Assembly (NCBI GenBank): GCA_009760855.2
Contig: WPIO01000008.1
Coordinates: forward strand, 841,001-905,000
Direction: 5' to 3'
DNA: 64,000 bases
DNA from: Cristatella mucedo
Taxonomy: Eukaryota > Bryozoa > Phylactolaemata > Cristatellidae
In this document: piece by piece, positions 1 through 37,324 of the stretch
Layout of the letters: each line of letters starts with the position of its first letter
Numbering within the stretch: the first letter of the stretch is position 1
Program-made: the position numbers and the translations under genes
Notes under the pieces: generated by a model
Told to the model about the DNA's origin: nothing
The model's input: the letters and a program-made list of their open reading frames with translations, nothing else
Databases searched by the model: none

Positions 1-2337
1 CACGGCGGCAAGCTGTATGAGAAACAGCTCACTGCTGTAGGTGCACACGTGACACCCCCACGTGAATCAAGTTCTAAAGCGTGCATTTTTCTGCCACACC
101 CGACGGATTGCTCCGAATAATAAACGCCAAAAACACGGCAAATGCGGCAGCTTTTCGTGTTTCGCATCGTGTGACCCGCATTTGCGATGGCCACGAGGAC
201 TCGGTACTCGGGCAAGAACGACACAGATAGATACCGCAGATCGGCATTTCGCAATATGCCAGCCCCCAAGTACTCGAACACTTGCTGACGCACAGGCGAC
301 AGTCCAAAAATGACACTTCGAGCATTAGCCATACAACTTTGAATGCCACGATACTATAGGCTTTCGGAGAACGGTTTGCCTATTCTCGAAACCTCGCGAC
401 GGGCAGCCATCAAGCCGAGTGGCCACTTCGTGGTTGTCTTCATATCGACTTCGTACGTGGCCGCATGGCCTTCGCTGGACGCTACTGCCTACGCAGGCTT
501 GTAAAAATTCTTTTCATCTTAAATGTCACATTTACTAGGTTAGACCGAGCGGTCGGTCATCTATCCGCTGGAGTCGACGCGTTGCGGAACTATTTGCTAT
601 CTCAAAAAGTTTCTTAACGCTGCTACTTCGTCGTACGGCAGGCCACAGCCGATCTCCAAAACTCACCGACCTTTGAGCTTTTGACCTTTGAGGTCTTTTT
701 CCATTGACCCGACGACGCCCTCTATCGCTCATCGACTCTCGCTTCCGTTTGATTCAACCGTAACCACGAGACTATCGCTTCTCTTCTCAGTGGGTCACCA
801 GACGCGACCTTAGCCTTGGCCTAAGTCTGCATTATACGACCATCGCTCACCTCACTTAAGTGGTTTATTTATTACAGAGGCCCAATCAACGACTCATAAT
901 TTTTTCTGGATTCCGATTTATAGCATCAACAATGGACCTGTCCTGCACAAGTTTGCATTACATAGATACATATACAAGCGAGCCTAACGAGCCATAAACA
1001 GGCTCATTAAGGTCTCTCGTTAACTCTCACAACTCTCGGGCAGCTAGTGCTGTTGACATGGACGCTACATGGACGTCAGCAAACTCAATCATAATTGAAT
1101 GACGACAAAATTAGCCTAATAATATCTGTAGTTCGCACGAAATGCGGATGCTGTTCCAAAAATTACTTTTCACTAGTTTTTACTAGTTGAACACACCGGC
1201 CCCAGACAAGACTACCTACTTTCAGAAACAAAACATAAACAAAATTCGAACTGGCCTAGATAAGGATACCATACCACAGCCAAGCTGGCCGGCCCATTGG
1301 TTTTATCCGGTTATATTTCTTATATTAAACACTTGCAAGTCTTCCCGTCTGTTCAACAAGATGATCAGGCTTCGTACAACAGCCTGCACGATAGGCTTGT
1401 CAATGGCGAGCGTCCAAACTGCCACCTTACAGCAGCACGTCTCACCAGCCTGCACTACAATTTTAGCCCGCCGATATTACATTACCATGAACTCAGACTC
1501 CAACGGTCGACATTACTGACCCATGCGAGACTCCTCACACTTGACCATTGACCTTAACCAAGTCGGTCAAACACGGAAACGTCAAGGGCAGAACCGAACT
1601 GGTTTAATAAGTGCACGGCCACGAGTGTTTCTATGAGGAAGACTATTGTCTACCATTGAAAAAAGCGACAGGACCCAAGGATTTGCACGAAATGAATGGT
1701 GCACCTTTGGGAAAGGCCAACGATGTAATAGGAATGAACGAATCAAAACGCAGGCAAAATGGCTCACACAAAATATCGGCACGGTTTCACGGAGGTGGCA
1801 CTTCCGGCTACGCAGGAAGTAGAAGCCCCGTGAGCACACGGCAATCACACGGGCAATCAGGTGCAACGACCGCTCAGGTCCGTGACTACTAAGATGCTCG
1901 AAATAAAACACCGTAGCAGCTGGTATGGCCATACACACTCACGCGTGCACGCACGCACACATGCGCACACTAGCGCTCACACGACTAATATGTCAAAAGA
2001 CCATCGACCGATCGACTGGTACGATACCATATCGGAAAAGCATACGAAACGATGACGAAGCTCAGCAGGGCGATCAGTTCGGTCAGCGGGCGCTCAGCGA
2101 GGTGGGCAAAAGCCCGCACGAGAGTCTCGAGAGTCCAAAAAACCAAACAGCTGACAGAGCGTGCGATCGCCTCAGTTCGATTGGCCTGCCGTCGCCGAGA
2201 GCATCGCCGCCGTACGTGCAGACCTGTCACGTGTCTCCGGACGCTGGTGACACGTGACCGACGCCGGCTGCAATCCGGCAGCTCCCTCGCTTCCCGGGGG
2301 GGGGGGGGCACGGCGGCTTCGGATGCCGTCGCCTCTG
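1..2337. other. 3' flank of MCM10, no gene seen
   Basis: Intergenic sequence and the likely MCM10 3' UTR. A patch at about 1225-1290 resembles the L2 segment near ATTCGGGCTTGTTTAGATAA and is probably an old LINE relic. A short CA-rich stretch lies near 1925-1980. Nothing else is recognisable. Confidence 0.4.
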
Positions 2338-25239
<22,902 letters not shown>

Positions 25240-25428
25240 CTGCAAGGCGTACGGAGTGCGAGCCAATGCGGAAGTTGGCATGAATGCAAGGAGCAACGTG
25301 AGTCCAGTGGCTGCGTAGCGCTGCACAGCCAGCCACCGCAGAAAGCCCAGCGGCGGCAGCAGCAGCGACGGCGGCAGCATTAGCAGCGGCACTGCTGCTT
25401 CATGAGAGAGGGTATAATATAATATATA

Positions 25429-25562
25429 AAATAATTCATTTACATAGCGCCCCAAGAGAACTTAATCTCTATTCAGGCGCTTCACATATGCCTCGGGGCT
25501 CGAGCCCACGACCTCAGTCAGACCTTAGTCGGGGCGAGCACCTTAACCACTAGACCAAACCA
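25429..25562 (-). mobile_element. SINE B, best-preserved copy
   Basis: The reverse complement has an excellent A box (TGGTCTAGTGGTTAAGG), a B box (GGGCTCGAGCC), then the L2-type tail (GTGAAGCGCCTGAATAGAGA, GGGGCGCTATGTAAATGAAT). About 134 bp. A tRNA-derived head with a borrowed LINE end. Confidence 0.9.
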
Positions 25563-25873
25563 GCTCGGCATGTTCGACGAGCCCCTTCACACCCTCCCAC
25601 CTGTGGCCGCTGGAGACCGTCCGGCAGGGCAGTTGCATGTGCACTTGCATGAAGGCTAACGCTAAGCACGTTGGCAGATGAATGGCAAAAAAGACGCTAG
25701 CCAACCACGTGAGCGCAAGCTGCGTCATCTCTTGCACGGGAGACGTGAAGGAAGCGTGCAAGGAAACAGGACATTCTGCATTTGCGCTATCTGCCGCCTT
25801 GCGGCAGCAAGAGAACGCCATTCCCTGCAGGGGAGGCACCGGCAGAGGACGCAAATGGCTTCGGGATGGCACC

Positions 25874-25953
25874 AAAGCTGCATTGACCGAACCCGAGCCC
25901 TGACAGTTCGATGAAAGCTACATGGGCCGAACCCGAGCCTTGACAGTTCGATG
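25874..25953. repeat. 40-bp imperfect tandem duplication
   Basis: Two copies of a unit containing CCGAACCCGAGCC and TGACAGTTCGATG, just upstream of MCM10. Confidence 0.85.
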
Positions 25954-26565
25954 GAGCGCTGGCAGCAGTCCATTGACCTGAGCATCCTCTAAAGCCCTAT
26001 AAATACACGAGTGACAGCTAAGCAGGGGCACCGAGCAGGGTTGCCTCTGGTGTGGCCTCTGGTCTGGTGGGGTGTGGTGGGTGGCAGCCTCTGGCCATCT
26101 CGGGTAGGCTACCCACGAAGTGCCCAAGAAAGCTGAGCATTTTCAGACAAATGGCTGTCATCGCTCGTGGCCAAAAATAGCTGGGTTCTCCAGATGCCAG
26201 CATCCACTCAGACTGAAATGTCAACGTCAGCAATTCCCAGCCAATAAATAACCCGACCATGACACGATTTGTCAGGCAAGAAAAAAATGCATCGCTGTGA
26301 GCAGCCAGGGCAGGAAAGACCAGCATCGACGCCGAGGAGACGCCTGGCTATACATCCTGCTCAAAAGCCAAAGCCAGGCGTAGCAGCAGCACAGCCCGAA
26401 ATGGGCGTCGCGAAATGGGACACGGCTACCACGGCTAGATCACACTAGACTCACACTAGACTCCAGCCTTGGTTTAGGGACCGACCAGCAGCCATTCGTC
26501 GGCAACCAACCACTTATTCATAGAGAGAAGTTGCTAGCTGTGAAGCAGCATTGATGACGGAGGGA

Positions 26566-26790
26566 TCGGCATTGCATGCTACTCACTTCCTCAACTGCTC
26601 TCCTGACTCTCCTATGCTTCCCACTTTTTCTTTGTTGCGTGAGACGAAGTCTCTTGGCTACCGAATGCGTACCGAAAGCCACTTAGGCTGTGAGTGCGCT
26701 ATACAAAACTCTCCTGCGTAACACCCACATGGTCTTTAAGACTTTGTTGAGTTACAGACAGAGATACATTACATTACATTTACATTTAAG
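26566..26790 (+). mobile_element. LINE-beta 3' end
   Basis: Closely similar to 6909-7110. Contains AACTCTCCTGCGTAACACCC and ends in GAGATACATTACATTACATT, a pentamer tail. Confidence 0.85.
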
Positions 26791-26840
26791 CCATCAATTG
26801 ACCTCTTAGACTGTATCTTTCTCTCTCCTAGTCTGTCTCA

Positions 26841-26841
26841 G

Positions 26842-26915
<74 letters not shown>

Positions 26916-26931
26916 TCTCTCTCCTGCACGG
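26841..26931. repeat. (CT)n microsatellite
   Basis: About 42 CT units with one CC interruption, shortly after the LINE-beta tail. Confidence 0.97.
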
Positions 26932-27489
26932 CTATAAACAGCCTAGTCTTGCATAACGTAATGTCCTCTCAGTCGAGACTCGGTAAACGAATGTGGTCTC
27001 TGGTTGAAGATCTGGTTGAGCTCTCTTGCACACATCATGCTGCAGCATCCAAGTCTATTTTATCTACAATTGTCCAAGACTGCATAAATGCAATCCTTTT
27101 CTGTCGCCGAGGCAAGCAGCCATCGCCATATTCGCTCGCACGTCACGACGTTTCTTTGCTCGCTTGCTTGCCTGCAGCCTTCAGGCTAAGTTACCCACAC
27201 GATCGGCAGCAGTGGCTGCCGATAATGCATGATAATGACATCTGCAACGCACACCCTTACGGATGCCACCGTCACCAAAATCTTCTGTTTAGAATGTAAG
27301 AACCAACATACCAGCACCAACATCACCTTGCCATCTTACAGTTGACAGCTTCTACAGACAAGTCGTCGAAATGGCGTTGGCAGTTGCATGAGAACTTGCA
27401 ACTTAAAAAAACTGTATTGGTCAGTGCAATTCGATCCAGTTCCATTGCTCCGAAACACCTCACACCAGGTTTACTATTGCTACTCCATG

Positions 27490-28740
27490 CGTAAAACTAT
27501 GACGACCTACTTAAGACTGTGGATTTGGGTAGGAAATCTCTGCTTGTTTTGCTAGATTTTTCGGCAGCTTTTGGTACTATCGATCCCCAAGTCCTTCACG
27601 AGTGCCTTGCATCTTGCCTGGGCATCACTGGCACTGCAGTGCGATGGTTCAGGTCCTATCTCAGCGGGACCTCCAGAGTATTGATGTAATTGTGATTGGA
27701 CAAGAATCGTCCGAGGAACCACTGCAGTATGGGCACCCTCAGGGCTCCGTGCTTGGTCTCATTCTTTTCACGGTTTATACTCTCCCTCTTGCCGATGTGA
27801 CCGCCAAGCACAACCGAGGCTTTCTCTTCCAAGCAGACGACACTCAGTTGTACCTTTGCCTTGATCCCTCCCAGCCCTCAAGCACCTCGAATTCTCTCAA
27901 CTCCCTGGCAGCATGTATTAATGCCATCTGCACATGGATGGTAGCAAACTTTCTTAAATTGAAAGATCGTAAAACCAACCTACTAGTTATGGGCAAACCA
28001 AGTGTGATTCAAAAATTGAGAGAATCTTAACGCTCACAAATTTATAATCTTAATGCTCAAAAATGGCTCTGCCCCAGCATATCTCCCGTTGAATCTGCAC
28101 GAAATCTAGTTGTCCTGTTCCAAAGTGACCTTCCATTAGACGACCACACCAGGTCCACGATCAAGTCTGCCTACTTTCAGCTACATAACATTGCTAAAAT
28201 TCGGGTTTGTTTAGACAGGGATACCACATCTAAATTGGTTCCTGCATTTGTGACATCCCATCTCTACTTCTATAACTCTCTGGTTGCTGGTCAACCGGCC
28301 TGTGCAACCAGGTGATTTCAGCTGGTGCAAAACTCGGCAGTTAGGCTTGTTTGTCGTGAGCATCACAGTTGCCATATCATACAACTTCTCGCAGAAGACC
28401 TGCACGGCTCCCAGTCAATCAACCCATCGACTTTAAGGTTCTGTCACTCACTTGTAGGTCCCTTCATTCTTTGGCTCCAGCCTACCTATCATATATGCTC
28501 CCCCACTTGGCTACGCGTAGTAGCACCTGCTTGTCGGAATCTAATCGACCTATACCTCGTACGAACCTCAAATCCTTTGGAGACCGTGCCTTTAGTTCGT
28601 ATGCTGCCAAGGCCTGAAACTCACTTCCGACTTGCGGTACGACATCTCCCGACTTGACCACATTTAAAAATGAACTAAAAACGCATCTACTTATCACAGC
28701 ATTTAGTGGGTCCGTGTGATTCGTAATTTATGTGCTTACG
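27490..28740 (+). mobile_element. L2-like LINE RT-to-3' fragment, inactive
   Basis: Starts in RT (KSLLVLLDFSAAFGTID) and continues through FLFQADDTQLYLCLDPS to the region before the tail. The YADD tyrosine is Gln. Frameshifts occur near 28025 and later. It lies in the MCM10-DPYD spacer. Confidence 0.9.
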
Positions 28741-28879
28741 CCTTAATCGTTTTCAAAATCCACTTGCGGTCGATCGATGAATGCAGACGATTCAACCTTA
28801 ACTGTCGGTCACCATTCCGCCTCGCGATGGCCAGCAGGCGGTGAATAGGCATGTATGCATGCATGTATGTATGTATGTA

Positions 28880-29165
28880 TTTCCCTCTGTAACTACACAA
28901 AGTCACACAAACTAGCTACCCAGAAGAGTTTCCTATAGCGCACGCAAGAGCCTGGGCGGTTTTCGGTTCGCATTCGCTTGCCAATAGACTTCATCTCATG
29001 CAACAAAGGGAAGGAATAATTGAGAATAATCAATTATTGTGAGAGTGACTCTGAGAGGAATAATTGAGTCATGAGGGCAGCTGAGGTAGTGACTAGCATG
29101 AAAATATCAGCTCAGGGCGGCTGGACAGGATGTGCCACAGTCGGCAGCAGCAGAGTAGATTAACA
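28880..29165 (-). mobile_element. LINE-beta 3' end, inverted
   Basis: AGTCACACAAACTAGCTACC, TTTCCTATAGCGCACGC and TGTGCCACAGTCGGCAGCAG match 10940-11200 and 48180-48830. Confidence 0.7.
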
Positions 29166-29627
29166 CTCCGTGCGTTCGGGAAAACTGCCATCGACGTAGC
29201 CGTCCATTCACGCAGGCAGTGAGCAATAACTAGTTTTAGGAAACTCGCGAGCGACCTCTACGCGTGCGAAAGTCAAGAAAGCGAATGCCAAACTCGGCAC
29301 ACAGACAAGAAACGTGAGACGACCGATAGGCCGACCGGCGGCTGGTCGAGCGCACTGAACGAACGCGGGCAGGCACGCCGTGCGCAAGAAATCCCGAGGC
29401 CACAATACTCAGCTGCGCCATCGCGTGAGGGGCGCGAGCTTCACAGCACGTTCGAAGCATTGCAAGAATGGGCGGCAGCCACACTACGCACGTACCGAGA
29501 GAGTCCATCGCGCGGTCAGCTGCGTCTCAGGGCGCGCCAAAATTTCTTACTTGTTACCTCCTGAAATAGAGAGCCTCTTACTTCCGACTGCTGTAGCAGC
29601 TCGCGTGGATAGCCGACTTGGCAGAGC

Positions 29628-29700
29628 CTGTAATAATAATAATAATAATACAGTTGTTATAAGCCCCGAAAACTCAATCTCTTTCTGGGTGTAGTCTCCA
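29628..29700 (-). mobile_element. L2-type tail fragment, inverted
   Basis: (AAT)n followed by a diverged reverse-complement tail (GAAAACTCAATCTCTTTCTG). Confidence 0.7.
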
Positions 29701-30475
29701 AATGAGAACTTAATCGAGCTAACTTCGGGATATACGGCATCCGCCTGCCTGCCAGCCATCAGCAACAGGCCAGCAGCTTGCGACCTACCTTTCGGTGGCG
29801 AACACGTGAAAGCGCTGAGCGAAAATCCTATGTAACTGCTTTTACATTTTTTAGAAGTGATCTTAAAGCGGCCGCATCGGTGGGATGCGCTGCGCGTAAT
29901 TTCGCGATGCACCCCTCCATTCAGATTAGGGCGCGTTCTCGTGCACTTGCGGCGGCGGCGAAATTTAGAGCAAACCGGTTACACACATCTCGAATGACCA
30001 TTCCCCCATCTAAGCTCGAAGTCAACCGCCATATCCCTAACGAGCCGTACTCGGAGTCAACGCGGACGAAGCTTTTTCTGAATCCAAACGTGCAAGATCA
30101 GAATGCAGCAGCGGCCGAGGCACTGGCCACTGCTGCATTCTGGGCGCCGCTTCCTCGCGTACAGCGAGTGGACAGACCTGTGCGCATACCTGCGTCTAAG
30201 ACTACTCGTAAATAAAGTAGGCCGAGTTTCCGAGTGGTTGTCAATCTCTTAGCGGCAGAGGATTTTCCTGTCTACGTTAGCCGTAACGATAGTACAGATA
30301 GTAGCCGTAACGATAGTGGGTCTTCCGTCGGTCCCGCTTCTGTCCTTGTTGAATTCGCGTCGAATAAACGCCACGATTGTATGCTACAATTGTCCATTGT
30401 ATTCCGTCTTGCCCCTCTACGTAGAAATCGTCTTACCCCTCCTAGATGGAATACCTGGCTCCGCCTTTGGTAATA
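29701..30475. other. Spacer, nothing recognised
   Basis: A 145-codon open frame at 29778-30215 has no recognisable domain and no sign of splicing; I do not call it a gene. Confidence 0.4.
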
Positions 30476-31111
30476 CCATATTTTACCATAAGCCCCCTCG
30501 TGTATAAGCCCACTAATTTGTTAACCAATTTTGGGGGGGGGGAATAATTTTATTCAATAACTGAATGAACTGAACAATATAAACTGATAATAAACACTCA
30601 TGTCGCTGTCACTATCCTCTACATACGGAATTGTGACGATACCCTCTCCATCTTCCTCGTTCATATTACAGGTTTGAAATGGGTGAAAACTTGGCTTTTA
30701 TCATTGTCGTCGCCACTCTCTTAATAAAATGCGTCATCTTCCGTTCCATCCATTGAATTTGAAATGTCAAAAATTCATTCAAATACCGGAAATGCATTCA
30801 AATCAAGTACGTTGCTTAGCCCAATTTTAAAGCAAAAAAGTGACCTCCTATGTATAAGAGAAAAAAATCCTAGCTGATTAAACAGCCTCTTTTTGCATAG
30901 CGACAGAAGAGCATTTACGGCTATCAACACCGCTTGCAGTGGCAATACAGAATCGCCCACCACAGGAATCGAACCCACGACCTCGGTACCGAGGTCGTGA
31001 AAGCCACCGCCTTACCTAGTGTGCCATCACGGCTCATCATAAAGCCCACTCTCCGTTATCTGACCTTTAATTTCGGAGTGAAAAAGGGGGCTTATTAACT
31101 GTAAAATATGG
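30476..31111. mobile_element. Short DNA transposon with TA target duplication, pogo/Tc1-mariner type, hosting a SINE A
   Basis: The ends are inverted repeats: CCATATTTTAC then ATAAGCCCCC at the left, and the reverse complement of CCATATTTTACAG, AATAAGCCCCC at the right. Both ends are flanked by TA. No transposase frame is seen, so it is non-autonomous. A minus-strand SINE A sits inside at about 30860-31045. Confidence 0.75.
30860..31045 (-). mobile_element. SINE A, near full length, inverted
   Basis: The reverse complement has an A-box-like GATGGCACACTAGGTAAG, a B box GGGTTCGATTCC and the 3' half GCTGTTTAATCAGCTAGGAT with a T/A run. The flanks ATAAG and ATAAAG look like a target duplication in the host DNA transposon. 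Confidence 0.88.
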
Positions 31112-31124
31112 TAGTTTTTATTGG

Positions 31125-31185
31125 TCATTTGCATAGTACCCTACGAGAATTAAATCTTCATTCGTGTCCTTTAAAACAATGCCAG
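31125..31185 (-). mobile_element. L2/SINE B tail fragment, inverted
   Basis: ATTTGCATAGTACCCTACGA, then GAATTAAATCTTCATTC, matches the tail seen at 25435-25490. Confidence 0.65.
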
Positions 31186-31189
31186 AAAA

Positions 31190-33260
31190 TCAATAATCAA
31201 GGTAAAAATACATCTCTGTTTTAACTCCAAGAAGTCACATTAAAGTGAGTGTTGTGCTGCAGAGTTTTCTGTAGCGTACTAGTAGCGCTGCGTTGGAATT
31301 GTGGAAGTGAGTCCTTGCAGTCTAGGACCTCCCAAGCAATAGTGACAGGGACGGCATCGAGAATGCAAAATCAAACCAGTGTCATGCTTAGCCAGCATGG
31401 AAAAGCAAACATGAATATACTCAAGGCCACCGATTAGTGTGACCTGGATAGTAGCTGGCACAGAATCACGCCCTGCTCTTCACCCAGAATTTAGTACGGA
31501 AAGTGGCATGCACTAAATCCTGCAAAGCTGAGCACGCAAAGTATATAGGAACAAAAAACGCGAGTTCATACTCTGGGAATGGAAAGCTGACCGGAACAAA
31601 TGCAAGGTCAGCTAAGAAAATTATGTGCACAAGGTCATTGCAGGTAGTGACCGTAGGTGAAACTGAGTTCCAGACTTTCCCTACGTATAAGCTGAATGGT
31701 CGATCACCAAAGCATTTCAATAATATGCGAGAGACTACGAGGTGGCCACATACGCAATGGCGGCTGGTGCAAGAGCAAACTCGAAGAGCAAGGAGGTCGG
31801 ATAGGCGCTCAGGTGCAAGCAAATGAAGTTAGCAGTAATCTAGATATAGACAGCATCTTGAAATCGATTCGATGCTTTATAGCTCAGAGCCAGCGAAGCT
31901 CAGACAGAAGTGGCCCAATGTGGGGGCTACATTGTTGTCAGTAGACGAGCCGCTGAGTTTTGCACCAGTTGCTGGCGACTAAGTGCCCCTGAATAGAAAA
32001 AAAATTGCAACAATCTAGACGCGACACCACAGACGCACGAACTTGTTTAGCCGTCGCACTCCTATTTAAGCAGGGCAAGATTTCGGCAGTGTTTCTGAGC
32101 TGAAAATAGGCTGACGTGAAAGCATGGGAAATATGCTCGTCTAAAGACTAGTCGTTTTGGAATAGCACGACTAAACGCAGGCAGGCGTCACGGGTACGAT
32201 AACAGATGGGCTAATCTTGAGGGTGATGTCTTCCAAATTTCAGATACACTTGATTCATCCATTAATATTAGTTTGGTCTTATCATTATTGAGTTACATGA
32301 CATTAGTGTCCATCCAAACGCAATTGCCTCCATGGGTCGAATTGTCTTCAAGGGAATTGAATCGGGAGAGAAGGTAGGTTTGGAAGGGTCAACGGACAGG
32401 TGGAGCTCGGTGTCATCGGCAGTGACATAGAAAATAAGATTGATGTTGGGCGATGACATCGGCCACGCGAGGGAGAGCTTAAATGGTGAAAAGAAGGGGC
32501 CAAATCTGGAGCTCTGAGGTACTTCACACTGTAAGGATTCTCAAAATAAGTGCGGTGACTTCTTGGCTATCTAACACCCGCTCCCGCCAGCGGCGGCGCA
32601 GCCGCCTAGCTGCCCTAGCTTACCAGTACCAGGCCGGGTGCCCCGACGCTAGCGAATCGGAACTCAGCATTCCTGGTCGTTGGCACGAGCCGAGACGCTA
32701 GCGAATCGGAGTGCGGCGTTCCTATTGGAATGCAGACGGGAGGTTCGTTCAATTGATCAACGTCTGCATAACAAAGAAAAAATAAACGTTGGTCTAAGTG
32801 AGGAGTACTGGTTCTAAAACGGCGTTTGCTACTGAGCAAGACACATACTCGCGAGGCAATCGACAGCTACTCACATCCACATGCTGCTATCTCTCACCAA
32901 GGTAGGCCTAGTTCAGTTTGGCACTGTGCGTGCTACTGGTGCATAGGCGTGCGGAGACTTGCTTCAAAAGGATCGGGGGTAGTCAAAATGTGTAAAGCTA
33001 CCAATAGGTCAACGAGTACCAGCAGAGAGGTCCTATCCCTATCAGAATTATTGAGACGACATTGTAAACATGAAGTAGGGCAGTCTCTCCGAGGAATAAA
33101 CAGCTCTAAATCCGATCGGAACCTGCTAGGAAGGCCCGATGGGTTGATGCAATCGTTTAGTAGCTGGGTCGCCACCCACTCTAGTGTCCTGGATAATGAT
33201 GGAATAAAGGAAACGGTACGAAAGTTCCTTGTAATGCTCATGATCTAGCGTAGGCTTTTA
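31190..33260 (-). mobile_element. Degenerate LINE-beta copy, inverted
   Basis: The 3' end lies near 31200 (AAATACATCTCTGTTTTAAC). Minus-strand translation gives PERLSDLL and CFGDRPFSLYVGKVWNSVSP at the C-terminus, FYVTADDTELHLSVDPS in RT, and RTLEWVATQLL at the RT start. It is inactivated by stops. Confidence 0.8.
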
Positions 33261-34345
33261 AACGAGTGGCCTTACAATTGCCGTTCCAGATGGGCAGTGA
33301 CTTCACCAAATAGCCGAGGGCGTAATTGCAATCCCTGTTGAGGCGGACAACAGCAGGTCTACAGCACCTCTTAGGGATTCCGCGCAGGGCCTAGACGACT
33401 GGGCGGTCTTTTAAAGAGCGCCCTAGGAAAATTTAGTAACGAATTCAATGGAGACGGGCGTATAGAGAGAAAAAGACCGCGAAGTGGCGAATGGAGTGGG
33501 GCTGCAGTCTGGCAGGGACGGCAGGGACGCCCAAGTGGATCGAGTCGCTAGTCCGCTCTATCTTGCCGGCGAAGAATTTGAAGAGAAACAACGATCCATC
33601 GAAAAGCGAGTCGCGGCTGCAGTGACGCAGTGCAGCCGCGACTCGCCCGAATCGTGTGCGTGCATGGCGCTAAGGATGGGCCGGCCAGAGGAAGATTCCG
33701 GAATAAATTCAGACGCGCGGCAAAGCGGCATGCGCGCGAAACTATTGCACCACGTGCCACTCAATCGTTCGCCTTGAGTTGGCGCCGCTGAAGCTGCGCA
33801 CGCGCGGCCCCACGCGGCCTCGCGTGCGACCAGCTGGCTGCTCCCCCCCCCCGCAGTGACTGCCCTGACGAGCCACGGCTTCGCTCTCGACTTCGGAGCC
33901 CGTCATTCGGACGCCACGATGACACTTCAGGTGGCGTCCACTAAAGCGAGCGAGTACATTTTCTTTTCGCGCGCGCAGCGGATTGCGCAGCTCCGAGTCC
34001 GAGTGAAGTGGACTTCTTTTAGAGTCGTGCAAAATCCACGACAGCACGCATACAGCGAGCCCAGGCAGCCCAAGAAACACGCGGCAAATAATAAAAGCGT
34101 AAATCCTTAACTGAAATCCTGCACAGGTTGCATAATGCAAACTACGGAGCAACGACGACTTTAATTACACTTTCCCTAGACATCTTTGCGGAGCCGAGCG
34201 AAGTGACTGTGCAGCGGTCTTGACACTTTCTTGACGAACTGATTTGCGGCTCTCGGTCTGCCAGCAAATCCCCTATTTGCTTACGACTAAGTGGGCTTCT
34301 CGCGTTCTTTCTTGAGCTCTCGCTCTTCCTTTCGTGCTTTTCTTC
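33261..34345. other. GC-rich spacer with a perfect hairpin
   Basis: No gene recognised. At 33606-33646 two 16-bp arms (GCGAGTCGCGGCTGCA and its exact complement) flank a 9-nt loop. Confidence 0.6.
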
Positions 34346-36091
<1,746 letters not shown>

Positions 36092-36097
36092 GGGCGA

Positions 36098-36335
<238 letters not shown>

Positions 36336-36686
36336 TTAGCCGGAGGAAGGCGGGAAGGCGCACGAGGGAAAGAGGCGAACGCACGAGTTCGGCGCTTGCG
36401 CCGCTCGGCGCTCGCGAGGCCGATGCTGAGAAAGATTACTGGCCGCCTAGTCGCGCCCGCATCGCCTTGCTCGCATTCAGAGGAAGCGATACGTGAAGAG
36501 AGCGCGGCCAGCGAGCCTTGGGCGAGCGATTCGCAGTATTTCGGGCGATCGGGCAGCCTCGCACCCGTAGCGCGGCTGGCGGAGGGAGGACCGAAGCTCG
36601 TGCGACAACCGGCTTTTGGACAGAATGTCTGAGGAAGGGTAACCGCCAAATAAAAGTGTCCTCTAAAGCAAAGCGACGCGGGCGAT

Positions 36687-37034
36687 GTGCGAGAGTCGCT
36701 GTGCGAGAGTCGCTGTGCGAGAGTCGCTGTGCGAGAGTCGCTGTGCGAGAGTCGCTGTGCGAGTCTCTGTGCGAGAGTCTCTGTGCGAGAGTCGCCGTGC
36801 GAGAGTCGCCGTGCGAGAGTCGCCGTGCGAGAGTCGCCGTGCGAGAGTCGCCGTGCGAGAGTCGCCGTGCGAGAGTCGCCGTGCGAGAGTCGCCGTGCGA
36901 GAGTCGCCGTGCGAGAGTCGCCGTGCGAGAGTCGCCGTGCGAGAGTCGCCGTGCGAGAGTCGCCGTGCGAGAGTCGCCGTGCGAGAGTCGCCGTGCGAGA
37001 GTCGCCGTGCGAGAGTCGCCGTGCGAGAGTCGCT
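36687..37034. repeat. 14-bp minisatellite, about 25 copies
   Basis: The unit is GTGCGAGAGTCGCC. The first five and the last unit carry GCT instead of GCC, and the sixth and seventh are altered (GTGCGAGTCTCT). Since 3 x 14 = 42, open frames with a 14-residue period arise by chance. Confidence 0.98.
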
Positions 37035-37324
37035 GTACTCCTCGGCTGGCTCTGGAAGCCAGTGACTCTCCGTCGTCGTAGAATAGGCTTCACATTTGCT
37101 GCGGATGCCGACTTGTCTCAAGATATGCGCGCGTGCTCATTGTTTCTGTAGCGTTAGTTCCGACTGCGTGTCGGCATACGTCGGCCTGTATTGATACGGC
37201 GCCTCCTAAACTCGCTGCTATCACCACCACGAGGACTGCGTTTGCGGCCTAGTTCTGCCTGGACGGGAAGCAGCCACGTCCCGTCAGCGATAGCGTGAAG
37301 AAATTCTGGCCTTTAATGCGGCGA

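Noticed and set aside
864-869. AATAAA on the minus strand as the MCM10 polyadenylation signal
   Set aside because: Almost 1.5 kb from the stop codon with no downstream GT-rich element noted; a closer ATTAAA at 1603-1608 is equally uncertain.
25485-25562. Possible tRNA gene (good A and B boxes)
   Set aside because: The head is followed by a LINE-type tail and recurs at many sites; it is a SINE, not a functional tRNA.
29778-30215. 145-codon plus-strand open frame as a gene
   Set aside because: No domain, no start-context support, and length compatible with chance in GC-rich DNA.
30932-31045. Possible tRNA gene on the minus strand
   Set aside because: Part of SINE A, with a perfect palindrome around CGGTACCG instead of a tRNA anticodon arm.
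36687-37034. CRISPR-like array appearance of the 14-bp repeats
   Set aside because: Units are directly tandem without unique spacers and the DNA is animal; it is a minisatellite.
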